From assembly GCF_019891175.1 (NCBI RefSeq), contig NZ_CP072600.1, positions 3,658,001 through 3,722,000 on the forward strand: DNA of 64,000 bases. The letters are read 5' to 3'. Numbering within the stretch: the first letter of the stretch is position 1; each line of letters starts with the position of its first letter. Made by a program: the position numbers and the translations under genes. This DNA comes from Leptothermofonsia sichuanensis E412. Its GTDB lineage: Bacteria; Cyanobacteriota; Cyanobacteriia; Leptolyngbyales; Leptolyngbyaceae. Shown here piece after piece: positions 47,094-56,208 of this stretch. The notes beneath the pieces were generated by a model that did not search any database, had not been told where the DNA came from, and saw only the letters and a list, made by a program, of their open reading frames with translations.

Positions 47094-47635
47094 TCTTAAA
47101 CACTCTTAACAACTAACTTTGAACGATCTCTCCCAATCCTGGTCTGTTTTAAGTTTGAACATCTTGAGATAGCGATCCTATCTGGATTGTAAGAAAGGAT
47201 TCCTCAGGAATCCTTTCTTACAAAGCCTTTCACTCTCACAACTGATTTAGGACTCCTATAAATATCTATTTTGAACATTTATCTTTGAGTGTCTATAAAC
47301 TTATCTTAAGTTGTACCAGGAGATACATGTACTCTGGAAGAATTCAGCCAGAATAAATAGTAGAAATTTTAGTTACAAAGTGTACCCTGAAGCTACTGAT
47401 CGATAAGGTTTCCAACCATTGGTAACGTAATTTAAATAGACACGTTCACGAAATCAGTTCGCTCCAGCTACAACTGTCCTGGATAAGTAAGGTCAGAGGT
47501 TAGTCAGGATGAAAGGCATTCTGGGCAAGGCTCTCGTTAGAGTCCTTGTTTGTAGCCTGGATGCGAGCGCTGTAGTTCGGTGAAAAAAACAATTACTCGG
47601 AATACTTAATACATCGCTTTGAATGGTTGATTAAT
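47094..47635. other. 542-bp gap with a perfect hairpin
   Basis: Contains the perfect hairpin at 47187-47223 and AT-rich DNA. A 24-codon open frame (47509-47583, beginning MKGILGKALVRVL) lies before the zinc-ribbon gene but has no clear ribosome site. No known RNA was recognised. Confidence 0.5.
47187..47223. terminator. Perfect 17-bp hairpin with three-base loop
   Basis: TTGTAAGAAAGGATTCC pairs without mismatch with GGAATCCTTTCTTACAA across TCA. It lies 94 bases upstream of the rhodanese start and over 400 bases before the zinc-ribbon gene. No U-tract follows on either strand, so a regulatory or structural role is as likely as termination. Confidence 0.55.
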
Positions 47636-47881
47636 ATGACAAACTGCCCTTTTTGTTCGGATATTTTGTTACGCCATGTGCGCTCAGGTGCGACCTATTG
47701 GCTTTGCCGCCGCTGTCGCACAGAGCTTGTAGAGACCAATGGCAAAATTGCTCATCCTGGTCAGATTGGATTGCAAAGCTCCTCTGTGGAGGCCATTCGA
47801 GTTCCCTATTGCCAGGCCTCAGTAAAATCAGAGGAGTTCCTTAAAGCTTCTCCTGAAACAGTGGGGGGAAAGGTTGTATAG
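47636..47881 (+). CDS. Small zinc-ribbon protein
   Basis: An 81-residue protein from the ATG at 47636 (MTNCPFCSDILLRHVRSG). Two CxxC pairs, CPFC and CRRC, are spaced as in a zinc ribbon (YWLCRRCRTELVE). The C-terminal half is low in structure. Similar short proteins starting with a CPxC...LLRH...YWxCxxC pattern occur widely in cyanobacteria (from memory), with no assigned function. A TTG at 47627 is a less likely start. Confidence 0.7.
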   Translation: MTNCPFCSDILLRHVRSGATYWLCRRCRTELVETNGKIAHPGQIGLQSSSVEAIRVPYCQASVKSEEFLKASPETVGGKVV

Positions 47882-47899
47882 ATTTCCATCGCACAAGGT

Positions 47900-48784
47900 T
47901 TAACCCACTTCTGATTTCAGGATTGTCAGCATTTGCCGCAGGCTTTTGCGCCAGTGGGGAGGGTGAGTTCCCAGCAGTCCGGTTGTTTTCTTTAGAGAGA
48001 GCACAGAAAATGCTGGACGGCGGGCTGGGAGAGGATACTCTGCGGTTGTAATGGGAATCACCCGTTGAACTTTTAGCGGAAACCCAAGCAGACTGGCTTC
48101 TTCAAAGATGGCGATCGCAAAATCATACCAGCTACAAACACCACTATTGGTGTAGTGATAGGTGCCTGCCGTTTCAGTTGAAAGTTGGGGCACCATCTGG
48201 GCGATCGCCCCTGCCAGATCCATCGACCAGGTGGGAGCACCTACTTGATCCGTAACAACACGGATTTCCTCCCGTTCTGCCCCCAGTCGAAGCATTGTTT
48301 TGACAAAGTTGCCTCTGCCCCCAACCCCATAAACCCAGGCGGTCCGGACAATCATGTGCAGCTTACAGCCAGCCCGGACAGCGTCTTCACCCATAAGCTT
48401 CGATCTCCCATAGGCACCCAGAGGAGCGGTGGGATCGGTTTCCAGGTAAGGACTGCTCTGGCTGCCATCAAACACATAGTCAGTAGAAACATGAATAATA
48501 CCTGCGCCCACCTCCTGAGCAGCTTTTGCCAAAATGCCTGGAGCTATCCCATTGACCTGCTTTGCCAGTTCAGGCTCGTTTTCTGCCCTGTCCACCGCTG
48601 TGTAAGCAGCCGGGTTGATCACCACCATTGGCTTAACTGCCTGGATTACCTGGCGGACGGTTTCGGGTTGAGCAAAGTCTACCTGGTCGCGCCCGATGCT
48701 AACCACTTCTCCCAGGGATGCCAGTGTCCGTTGTAAGTCCTGTCCAACCTGTCCTGTAATGCCCGTCAACAGAATTCTTTTCAT
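47900..48784 (-). CDS. rfbD: dTDP-4-dehydrorhamnose reductase
   Basis: A 294-residue extended SDR; last step of dTDP-L-rhamnose synthesis. NAD(P)-binding site GITGQVGQDL, active-site YGRSK, and family motifs NPAAYTAVDRAE, HVSTDYVFDGSQ and TYHYTNSGVCSWYDFA. rfbA, rfbB and rfbC are not in the window. It is next to the tandem GT-C-like genes, which could use sugars for surface glycans. Confidence 0.95.
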   Translation of the reverse strand: MKRILLTGITGQVGQDLQRTLASLGEVVSIGRDQVDFAQPETVRQVIQAVKPMVVINPAAYTAVDRAENEPELAKQVNGIAPGILAKAAQEVGAGIIHVSTDYVFDGSQSSPYLETDPTAPLGAYGRSKLMGEDAVRAGCKLHMIVRTAWVYGVGGRGNFVKTMLRLGAEREEIRVVTDQVGAPTWSMDLAGAIAQMVPQLSTETAGTYHYTNSGVCSWYDFAIAIFEEASLLGFPLKVQRVIPITTAEYPLPARRPAFSVLSLKKTTGLLGTHPPHWRKSLRQMLTILKSEVG

Positions 48785-49537
48785 ATATTCTCTGGTAAGA
48801 ATCGAGGATGTAATAATCTGTAAAGCTCACCTGTAAAGCTCACCACAAAGGCACAAAGGCCACAAAGCAAGTTCTTGGTGATTGTTGCGCCTGGGGGGCT
48901 GTTTCAGGACGAAAGCTTAATGAATCCACATTCCTGAGGATCCTGGATTCAATAAACCGACAGGCTCAGCACTTTACCACAGAGACATAGAGGAATTGCG
49001 CTGTGTTCTCTTTGCCTATGTGGTGAAATTTCAGATGATAAAATGCTCATTCCTGAGTATTTTCGTGAAGCTGGTATGGATAAGATTATCCTTCAGTCCC
49101 CTGTGGTTTACCAGTCTGAAGGGAAGCAACGGTCAAAAATTTTATTTCCTTGAAGATTGTATGAATAGATTGTTGTGTTGCCAGATACCCAATTCATTCA
49201 GCCAGTTCTCCGACTGTGCAAAGGAAAATATGACCGGCCCACAGCCAATATTGGCGATGTGAAAACTGGTTCCCTTGAGGCCCGTCGTATTGGCAGCAAT
49301 TTTGCACAGCAGGACATTAGGTGACAACTGCAAGGGAACCACTAAAATATAGCTCGTACTGAATAGTCCAACCAGACATGAATGCCAGCGTTATAATAAT
49401 TAGTTTTGGAAAAGGAATTCTCTGCTCATTATGGGAGGCAAAAAAGATGGAGGGCAAAAAGTCTTGAAAACTGGCTTTTCCTGAAGCAATCTTTTCAAAA
49501 AATCAACAAATTCCCATTGATCCATGTAGGGAACATT
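48785..49537. other. 753-bp gap before the GT-C-like pair
   Basis: Contains family C repeats (48841-49026), a CCTTCAG/CTGAAGG inverted pair near 49092-49124 and an 11-bp inverted repeat TGGTTCCCTTG/CAAGGGAACCA at 49267-49277 and 49331-49341. Short open frames are present but none is recognised. Confidence 0.5.
48841..49026. repeat. Two family C repeat copies
   Basis: CACCACAAAGGCACAAAGG at 48841 and a second inverted pair at 48975-49026 (ACCACAGAGACATAGAGG with TGCCTATGTGGTGAAA). Confidence 0.6.
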
Positions 49538-50815
49538 GTGAATCAAATCAAGCCGCCATCCTCTCCCATAGTCCATTGGCAACTCCCGATTACAGGCAAC
49601 TGGCAGTTTTACACAGCCACTTTTGTCATTGCTTTTAGCCTTCTGGTTTCCAGGGAGCCTGGGCGAATTTTCAATGCCCAGTTTTGGGCTGAAGACGGTT
49701 CTATCTTCTATGCTGATGCCTATAACCTGGGTTTTCTGAAGTCTCTGTTAGCACCCTATGCTGGTTATTTGTGTATTGCTCAAAGAATTGCAGCCAGTCT
49801 GGTTCAACCATTTTCGCTGACTATAGCACCGACAGCTTTAAACTGTATTGCTCTAACCATTCAGGTTTTACCAGTCATCCTTCTATTGTCTTCTCGGTTT
49901 TCATTATTAATCCCCGGATTTTCTAATCGACTGTTTCTATCTTTTCTCTATTTAGGTTTGCCAAATTCTGCCGAAATCCATGGCAACATTTCAAATAGCC
50001 AATGGTACCTCGCATTGTTAGCCATCATGGTAATCCTGGCTAAGCCAAATTCTTTTTGGGGATGGCGTATTTTTGATCTTGGGATTGTATTGCTGTCTTC
50101 GTTGAGTGGACCATTTGCAATTCTGCTCATTCCGATCGCCTCCCTTTGCTGGTGGCGACGGCGAAGCCGCTGGCTGATCGGGTTAATTGGGGGGCTGATG
50201 GTTGGTGCTCTGGCACAGGGGATTGTGATTCTGCTGACAGTTGCTGATGCACGGGTTTCTGAACCCTCGGTGATGACAGTCGAACAGCTTGCCAAAATTC
50301 TGGTAGGTCAGGTATTTCTTGGTTCATTACTTGGGCAGGCCGGGTATGGAAGGCTATTTTCCCCATCCCTGGGATATAACCTGCTGGTGCTGGTGGGGGC
50401 TGTTCTGGGAGCGATCGCCCTTATGTTTACCCTGCTCAAAGCTCCGCCAGAACTCCGCCTGCTTGTTCTGTATGGTGGAGGGCTGTTTGTGGCTGCTCTG
50501 GTATCCGCAAGAGTTCCCTGGGAGCATCTTATGTTGCCGGGAGCGGCTGTCCGCTACTGGTATATTCCGATGGTAGCCTTTGTCACCGTTCTAACATGGC
50601 TGGCACGGCAAAAATACCAGCGTTGGTTGCGAATCCCTGCGATCGTGCTACTGGCAGTCATGGGGACTGGCATGATTGGAGATTGGCATCATCCCCCTTT
50701 GAAAGATTTAAAGTTTCAGGAATATGTGGCAGCCTTTGAGCAGGCCCCCCCAGGGACAACCTTCACCATTCCAATTAATCCAACGGGTTGGTTTATGCAT
50801 CTTGAGAAACATTGA
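49538..50815 (+). CDS. Polytopic membrane protein, GT-C glycosyltransferase-like (paralog 1)
   Basis: About 425 residues from the GTG at 49538 (MNQIKPPSSPIVHW), which has AGGGA five bases upstream and gives almost the same length as the neighbour (421). The frame is open to a TTG at 49406. About ten membrane helices. After the first helix comes SREPGRIFNAQFWAEDGSIF: an acidic pair in the first external loop, as in GT-C glycosyltransferases. Other conserved stretches are PNSAEIHGNISNSQWYLALL, LSGPFAILL, GQVFLGSLLGQ and the C-terminal IPINPTGWFM. No specific family was recognised. The polyprenyl-sugar transferase role is inferred. Confidence 0.65.
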   Translation: MNQIKPPSSPIVHWQLPITGNWQFYTATFVIAFSLLVSREPGRIFNAQFWAEDGSIFYADAYNLGFLKSLLAPYAGYLCIAQRIAASLVQPFSLTIAPTALNCIALTIQVLPVILLLSSRFSLLIPGFSNRLFLSFLYLGLPNSAEIHGNISNSQWYLALLAIMVILAKPNSFWGWRIFDLGIVLLSSLSGPFAILLIPIASLCWWRRRSRWLIGLIGGLMVGALAQGIVILLTVADARVSEPSVMTVEQLAKILVGQVFLGSLLGQAGYGRLFSPSLGYNLLVLVGAVLGAIALMFTLLKAPPELRLLVLYGGGLFVAALVSARVPWEHLMLPGAAVRYWYIPMVAFVTVLTWLARQKYQRWLRIPAIVLLAVMGTGMIGDWHHPPLKDLKFQEYVAAFEQAPPGTTFTIPINPTGWFMHLEKH

Positions 50816-50886
50816 GGAAACCTGACAGTTGGGACTTTCGGACAACTGAATGTAAAATACCGATCCTGATCGATGGCTAAACAAAC

Positions 50887-52152
50887 GTGAAAACTTTTCT
50901 CAATCTCAGTTTGCGATATCCTGCTCTTGTGAACTGTGGCTTGCACATTGCCATTTTCACGTTTGCTTTTACCATTCTGGTTTCAAGAGAACCAACCCGG
51001 ATTTTCAATGCTCAATTTTGGGCAGAGGATGGCACTGTGTTTTACGCCAGTACCTACAATCTGGGGTTCTTGCATTCTCTTTTCCTGCCCTATTCCGGTG
51101 CTTTATGTGTTGCCCAAAGGCTGATCATGGGATTTGTGCAACTATTTCCTTTAGCCTGGGCACCGCTGGTTACCAACATAGTGGCTCTCAGTATTCAGGT
51201 TTTACCAGTTCACCTCATCATTTCTTCCCGCTTTGCTGTAGCCATCAGCAGTTTTGGGATTCGTCTGCTGTTAGCATTTCTCTACCTGGCAATGCCCAAT
51301 GGTTTTGCGATTCATGGCAATATTGCCACTATTCACTGGCACCTGTCATTGTTAGCCTGTCTGGTTATTCTGGCACAACCAAGTAAGTCGCCTGGGTGGC
51401 GTGTATTCGATCTGGGGGTGGTCCTTTTATCGGCTTTGAGTGGCTCATTTGCAGTTTTATTCATTCTGTTTGCTTTTCTCTACTGGCGACTGTGCCCCCA
51501 TCGATGGCTGGTGGTATTAATTTCGGGGAGCCTGATTGCACTGTTGATTCAGGTATATGGACTTTTATTGATTGCATCTCCAGCCCGCAGTACAACCAAT
51601 CTGGGACCAACTTTCGACCTCTTTGCCAGGATTCTTTCAGGACAGGTCTTTTTGGGAAGTTTGATTGGGCAGGGAGGCTATAGTGCCCTCGTTTCTCTAT
51701 CTGGAGGGTATAATCCAATCGCCTATGTGGTAGGTGCCGTTGGATTCATATTAGTCTTCTATGCGTTCCTTCAGGGTCCTGTGGAACTGCGGTTCTTCAT
51801 TTTCTACAGCGCACTCATGGTCTCTGCTGCTCTGGCCTCAGCAACGGTTCCCTGGAAACGGCTGTGGTTGCCTGGTGCGGTCACTCAATACTGGTTCATT
51901 CCAATCCTTGCGTTCATGGCTGCGCTGGTTTGGCTGGCTCGACAGGAACAACCTTATAAACTGAGAATGACCGCGATCGCCCTGCTGGCAGTGATGTCTG
52001 TTGGCATTGTTGTGGATTGGGAATATCCACCACTGGTTGACCTGAACTACAGGGAGCAGATCATCCTTTTTGAGCAGGCACCCCCGGGAACAGAAGCCAT
52101 CATTCCGATTAACCCGCCGGGTTGGTTCATGAAACTGGTCAAGCGGGGATAG
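50887..52152 (+). CDS. Polytopic membrane protein, GT-C glycosyltransferase-like (paralog 2)
   Basis: A 421-residue paralog of the preceding gene, aligned along its whole length: SREPTRIFNAQFWAEDGTVF, FYASTYNLGFLHSLFLPYSG, PNGFAIHGNIATIHWHLSLL, GQVFLGSLIGQGGYSAL and IPINPPGWFMKL. It starts with GTG at 50887, 71 bases after the first copy, so the pair is likely one transcript. Strong sequence divergence with perfect colinearity shows an old tandem duplication. Confidence 0.65.
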   Translation: MKTFLNLSLRYPALVNCGLHIAIFTFAFTILVSREPTRIFNAQFWAEDGTVFYASTYNLGFLHSLFLPYSGALCVAQRLIMGFVQLFPLAWAPLVTNIVALSIQVLPVHLIISSRFAVAISSFGIRLLLAFLYLAMPNGFAIHGNIATIHWHLSLLACLVILAQPSKSPGWRVFDLGVVLLSALSGSFAVLFILFAFLYWRLCPHRWLVVLISGSLIALLIQVYGLLLIASPARSTTNLGPTFDLFARILSGQVFLGSLIGQGGYSALVSLSGGYNPIAYVVGAVGFILVFYAFLQGPVELRFFIFYSALMVSAALASATVPWKRLWLPGAVTQYWFIPILAFMAALVWLARQEQPYKLRMTAIALLAVMSVGIVVDWEYPPLVDLNYREQIILFEQAPPGTEAIIPINPPGWFMKLVKRG

Positions 52153-52206
52153 AAAGAGATCAGCCTCTCCTCTCTCTGCTCCCTCATGTTCCCCCCTCAT
52201 CCAACC

Positions 52207-53016
52207 TTACCAGGGCAACTGGCTTCCATCCCACGAGAAGAATGCCCCACTATCCTCTGGTTGCAATCCCTCAATCACCTGGAGTAGCTGAGTTGCTGTC
52301 CGTTCAACGGAAAACAACTGCTCCGGTGAAACATTCCGCTGAAAGGGTTCAGACAGCCGGGTATCCGTGGTACCGGGATGCAACATGACGACAATCGTTT
52401 TGGGGCTTTTGCGGCTGTATTCAATCGCCACAGTTCGCATCAGCATATTCAATGCCGCTTTTGAAGCACGGTAGCCATACCACCCTCCCAACCGATTATC
52501 TCCAATGCTGCCAACTTTCGCCGAGATACTGGCAAACACACTCTGTTCACCATGTTTGAAGAGTGGCAAAATATACCTGGCGAGAAGTACTGCCCCAATG
52601 CTGTTGACCTGAAAGTAGTGCATCAAATGGTTTGCCTGGATCTGCTGCAAGCTTTTTTCTGGTTGCAAATTTCCCTCGTGGAGAATACCAACGCAGTAAA
52701 CAGTCAGATGCAGTCGTCCAGTTTGAGCCTGGATCTGGGCGATTCCTTGAGCAATTTGAGTTTCCTGGGTAATATCCATTGGAATGATGCGAAGGCGATC
52801 TGGATGTTGCTCCAGTAATGCCTGTAGCTGGGGGGATGCTATTTGTCGATAGGTGGCGTAGACTGTCCCAATGGAACAACCTAACTTTCCTGAACCGGGA
52901 TGATCTCCTGAGCCAGGATTGTTATGCAGCAATCGCTGCACAAGCCCTAACCCAATCCCTCGATTCGCTCCAACAACCAGAGCATGAATGGGTCCACTCG
53001 CATCAAAAACGCCCAT
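52207..53016 (-). CDS. Short-chain dehydrogenase/reductase
   Basis: A 269-residue classical SDR. Cofactor motif GANRGIGLGLVQ, catalytic Ser in FASISAKVGSIGDN, and YRASK. The residues PGTTDTRLSEPFQ and an overall fit to C-factor (CsgA)-like SDRs are seen; substrate unknown. The insertion NNPGSGDHPGSGKLGCSIG after the first helix is unusual and Gly-rich. Convergent with the GT-C-like pair. Confidence 0.88.
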   Translation of the reverse strand: MGVFDASGPIHALVVGANRGIGLGLVQRLLHNNPGSGDHPGSGKLGCSIGTVYATYRQIASPQLQALLEQHPDRLRIIPMDITQETQIAQGIAQIQAQTGRLHLTVYCVGILHEGNLQPEKSLQQIQANHLMHYFQVNSIGAVLLARYILPLFKHGEQSVFASISAKVGSIGDNRLGGWYGYRASKAALNMLMRTVAIEYSRKSPKTIVVMLHPGTTDTRLSEPFQRNVSPEQLFSVERTATQLLQVIEGLQPEDSGAFFSWDGSQLPW

Positions 53017-53131
53017 CGTTATAGTCGTTTGTACCTGGCTCTACTTTATAAATCTTAATAAATCTGACTAATTTTTCATAGGGAAATAGAATAAATAGCC
53101 TGAATATTGATGAACTGCTAATCGCTTGACA

Positions 53132-53695
53132 ATGATGCCCTCACTTACCCATGCATTGAAAGAATGGCAGGTGGCTATCGATGCGCTGGAAGCGGGAGCG
53201 ATGGTAATGCTACTCCGCAAGGGGGGAATTCGTGAGGTGGGTGGTAAATTTTCGCTGATACACGATCGCGTCTTGCTTTACCCCACCCGTGAACATCAGA
53301 AGCCGCACCTCCTGAAGGCAGACTATGCTTCTCTGGTTGAACCTGTGGAGTCAGGCTGGCATCCAGCCTCAATCCGGATTGGATCCTGGGCAGAGATTTC
53401 TGAGGTATTTCAGGTCACAGATGCCAATCGCGTTACCGCCCTGATGCCTTTTCACATCTGGAATCAGACGTTTATCGAAGAACGCCTGAAGTGGAAACCG
53501 AATCAGCCTCTCTACCTCCTGTTGCTGAGGGTTTACAGGCTGGCTTCCCCATCGATTGTTCCCTATGAGTCTGCTTATGGAGGCTGTCAGTCCTGGATTG
53601 ACCTGCGCCAGGCGATCGCCCTTGACGGATATCCGGTACTGACCGACGAGGAGTATATCGAGCAGACCGCTAAAGTTTGTGCTGCCGTTTCCTAG
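53132..53695 (+). CDS. DUF1802 family protein
   Basis: About 187 residues from the ATG at 53132 (MMPSLTHALKEWQVAIDAL). Matches DUF1802: MVMLLRKGGIREVGGKF, RVLLYPTREHQKP and FIEERLKWKPNQPLYLLLLRVYRL. The function is unknown. Its stop codon TAG (53693-53695) lies inside a 19-bp match to the IS630 end found elsewhere in the window, so the C-terminus may have been set by an IS event. Confidence 0.85.
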   Translation: MMPSLTHALKEWQVAIDALEAGAMVMLLRKGGIREVGGKFSLIHDRVLLYPTREHQKPHLLKADYASLVEPVESGWHPASIRIGSWAEISEVFQVTDANRVTALMPFHIWNQTFIEERLKWKPNQPLYLLLLRVYRLASPSIVPYESAYGGCQSWIDLRQAIALDGYPVLTDEEYIEQTAKVCAAVS

Positions 53696-53710
53696 TGGTC
53701 TGTCAACTTT
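53692..53710. mobile_element. Solo IS630-like end at the DUF1802 stop codon
   Basis: CTAGTGGTCTGTCAACTTT differs by one base from the right end of the IS630 element at 17256-17274 read inward. No second end is nearby. It probably marks an excised or decayed copy. Confidence 0.65.
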
Positions 53711-54004
53711 ATGCCAGGGGTTTGCGATCGCTAACTCGTCCTGACCTGGATGGCTCCTGCTATGTCAGAGATACGTTTGGAATATTTTCGGAATATTTCT
53801 AAAATTTTTTGATCAAACGCTGCATCTGGTGTCATCATTGGTTGAGTTTGGGGTATTTTCCCCCAGATAGTGAGTTTGCATCAGTAGCGATCTCTAAAGA
53901 GATGCTCTTTAAGGGGATGACCATCCTCTGACTTTCGCTTCATCTGATGCGGCTGCGGCTATCCTGGAAAGCCAGATTATTTTGGAGGCGTTCAGCACAG
54001 AGCC
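53696..54004. other. 309-bp gap before the AMIN gene
   Basis: Contains the solo IS end, a family D motif (53718-53764) and a CATCTGATGC-type imperfect palindrome. No gene was seen. Confidence 0.5.
53718..53764 (+). repeat. Short dispersed motif family D, copy 2
   Basis: GGTTTGCGATCGCTAAC and CGTCCTGACCTGGATGGCT match the copy at 31845-31890 block by block, and share 16 identical bases with the copy at 13824-13846. Confidence 0.65.
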
Positions 54005-55714
54005 ATGCAAAGCCAAACCCTTAAGTCAGGATCCCAGTCTGCACACTCTTTACGGCAACGTTTTATTCGGAGTTCAATTGCCCAATGGTTGAGCCAATCC
54101 CTGTTAAGCCAATCCCTGTTAACAGTCGGTGTGGGTAGCACCACGGGGGTGGCAATGCTCATAGGGGCGATCGCCGTTCAGGCTGCATCCCTGACCCAGT
54201 GGCAGTATGATCCAGTCGCTAACCAGTTGGAACTGACGGTCAAAGACGGCACCACACCACGCTACTTTCTGATGGCACAGCCTGCCCGCATCGTGGTGGA
54301 TTTACCCAACACCTCTGTGGGCGAAGTGACCACACAGCAAACCTATGCTGGTGCTGTACGCAGCATTAGAGTCTCCCAGTTCCAGCCAGGGTTAGCCCGA
54401 ATTGTGATGGAGTTGTCTCCAGATATTTCCCTTGCCCCAGGACAGGTCAGACTCGAAAAAGCAACGGATAACTCCCGCTGGGTACTGCGCCCCCTGATCG
54501 CTAAAGCCCCCTCTAACCAGCTTCCCCTTGCCCAGACACCCCAACCTCCTGCTCCGCCTGCCCTTGCGGCTCCCCCTTCCCAGGCTCCCCTGCCTTCCCA
54601 ACTGTCCCCCGCATCCCCCTCTCCTACTTCCTCTGAGACAGTTGAGGCAATCAGCCCTACCCCAACTCCTACCGCCACTTCATCGGTGCTTTCTCCACCT
54701 CCGTCCGTTAATACCACCAACGCCTCGATCCGTCGCCCTTCCAACCACAAGCCGACCGCTCGCCCAACGACATCTCAAACCAGAAAACCTGTTGCTTCAA
54801 AGCCTGCCACATCGGATGGAGAGAATGGGATGGCAGTAGATGCAACTGGAGGAATGGCGATCGCGGTGCCTCCCCCAGAGTCTTCTACCTCTCCTCAACC
54901 ACAACTCCAAACCACAGTCCCAACCCCTCCGACAACGGTTCCAATTTCCCAGACTGCCGTTATAGTTCCCACTTCCTCACCAACGCCAGGGTCTACCGTC
55001 CCATCAACCACCGCTCCTGCTCTGCCTGCTCCAGGTTCTCCTGCGGCACCGGATATCCCCACTACACTGGCTTCGGGCACTCCAGGCTCTAAGCCTACCA
55101 TCACAGTTCCACCCCTAGATGCGCTGCCCACCAGTATTCCATCAGCGGGTACTCCCGTTCCTTCTGTTTCGCCCCCGCCGATGGTGTCATCCACCCAGGC
55201 TGCTCCATCCGGGATGCCCGGTGCAAGTTCCTCTACAACCGGCAGTCGCAATCAACCCGTAATGCTTACTCCTGTTGCCACCCCGTCTTCTTTCCCGGTG
55301 GCAGGCACAGACCCTATTGTTGTCAACCCAACTACTCCCTTTCCTCCTTCCATCCCTTCGCCAGTTCCCCCCAGCGTAAGCGTTCCACCTCTATCACCCG
55401 GTGCCCCTCCGTTAGTGAATGATACCCTGCCTGGAACTGCCTATCCACCAGCTATCAATGTTCCTCCCCTGTCGCCTCAGGTGCCTGCCAGAGTCGGTGC
55501 TCCTCCTCAGCCACCAATACCAGCTTCATCGGTTTTCAGACCCGATTTTCCGGGTCCCGCCGCGGCTTCATCCAATCCTGGGCGGTCCAGTCCTGCTCTG
55601 GTGATTGAATTTGGTCAACCGTTGCCAGCGGACTCCCCCTTGCCGGCCCCAGGAGGAAGGCTCCCTGGGGTTCCCAATCCGGGATTTCCCAATAGCTCTG
55701 TATTTTCTCGTTGA
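54005..55714 (+). CDS. AMIN domain protein with long Pro/Ser/Thr-rich tail
   Basis: A 569-residue exported protein. An anchor or signal segment ends near residues 45-62 (VGVGSTTGVAMLIGAIAVQA), preceded by a small duplication SQSLLSQSLL. One AMIN domain follows (about 62-160): LTQWQYDPVANQLELTVKDG, ARIVVDLPNTSVG and RIVMELSPDI. The remaining 400 residues are Pro/Ser/Thr/Ala-rich without a fold. AMIN domains bind cell-wall or envelope machinery such as amidases and secretin assemblies; here the tail could span peptidoglycan. No amidase domain is present. Confidence 0.82.
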   Translation: MQSQTLKSGSQSAHSLRQRFIRSSIAQWLSQSLLSQSLLTVGVGSTTGVAMLIGAIAVQAASLTQWQYDPVANQLELTVKDGTTPRYFLMAQPARIVVDLPNTSVGEVTTQQTYAGAVRSIRVSQFQPGLARIVMELSPDISLAPGQVRLEKATDNSRWVLRPLIAKAPSNQLPLAQTPQPPAPPALAAPPSQAPLPSQLSPASPSPTSSETVEAISPTPTPTATSSVLSPPPSVNTTNASIRRPSNHKPTARPTTSQTRKPVASKPATSDGENGMAVDATGGMAIAVPPPESSTSPQPQLQTTVPTPPTTVPISQTAVIVPTSSPTPGSTVPSTTAPALPAPGSPAAPDIPTTLASGTPGSKPTITVPPLDALPTSIPSAGTPVPSVSPPPMVSSTQAAPSGMPGASSSTTGSRNQPVMLTPVATPSSFPVAGTDPIVVNPTTPFPPSIPSPVPPSVSVPPLSPGAPPLVNDTLPGTAYPPAINVPPLSPQVPARVGAPPQPPIPASSVFRPDFPGPAAASSNPGRSSPALVIEFGQPLPADSPLPAPGGRLPGVPNPGFPNSSVFSR

Positions 55715-55959
55715 TTGCGGGCACCCCCTATAGCCACAGACAGATTGCTGCCAGAGGGGTTTTCAGACAGGTGCCCCATGGAGGATGCCTGTGATTCCAG
55801 CGCTTCATTCTTAACGCTTTGTTCTCAACACTTTATTCTCAACTCCTCTCCTAAACCCGATACCCCATCCCCTACCTCCGATAATGTTCCCTTTTGCGCT
55901 AAATCAGGGACAAGACGCTGGTACACTGAGTTTTGGTTTATTTAAGTCTTGGAGTTGAA

Positions 55960-56154
55960 ATGGAAGTCGGTCAGAAAGTTCGTGTCCGTCGATTGCGCGA
56001 TCGCGTGTCTGATGAGGTAGCCAGCAAGTTAGGGCAGGTCGGTACAATCCGAGACTTCAAGATGACGGATGGCAGCGGTGTGGGAGTTTTTATTCAGTTT
56101 GACGACAAATTTTCTACCTGGTTCTTTGAGGATGAGGTGGAACAGGTGCAGTAA
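55960..56154 (+). CDS. DUF2862 family small protein
   Basis: A 64-residue protein (MEVGQKVRVRRLRDRVSDEV), with GTIRDFKMTDGSGVGVFIQF and WFFEDEVEQV, a cyanobacterial small beta-rich family. The ATG at 55960 has TTGGAG six bases before it; the frame is open to 55933. It precedes the Get3-like/chlG pair by 55 bases and may be co-transcribed. The function is unknown. Confidence 0.8.
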   Translation: MEVGQKVRVRRLRDRVSDEVASKLGQVGTIRDFKMTDGSGVGVFIQFDDKFSTWFFEDEVEQVQ

Positions 56155-56208
56155 AATGCCTGGCTCGTTAAACTGTCAGTGCAGGTTTAGAGCTTGGGAA
56201 GCTGACAC

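Noticed and set aside
47509-47583. 24-codon open frame before the zinc-ribbon gene
   Set aside because: No clear ribosome site and no recognised similarity.
49142-49405. Short open frames upstream of GT-C-like gene 1
   Set aside because: No family, no clear start, and interrupted by stops in the most protein-like frame.
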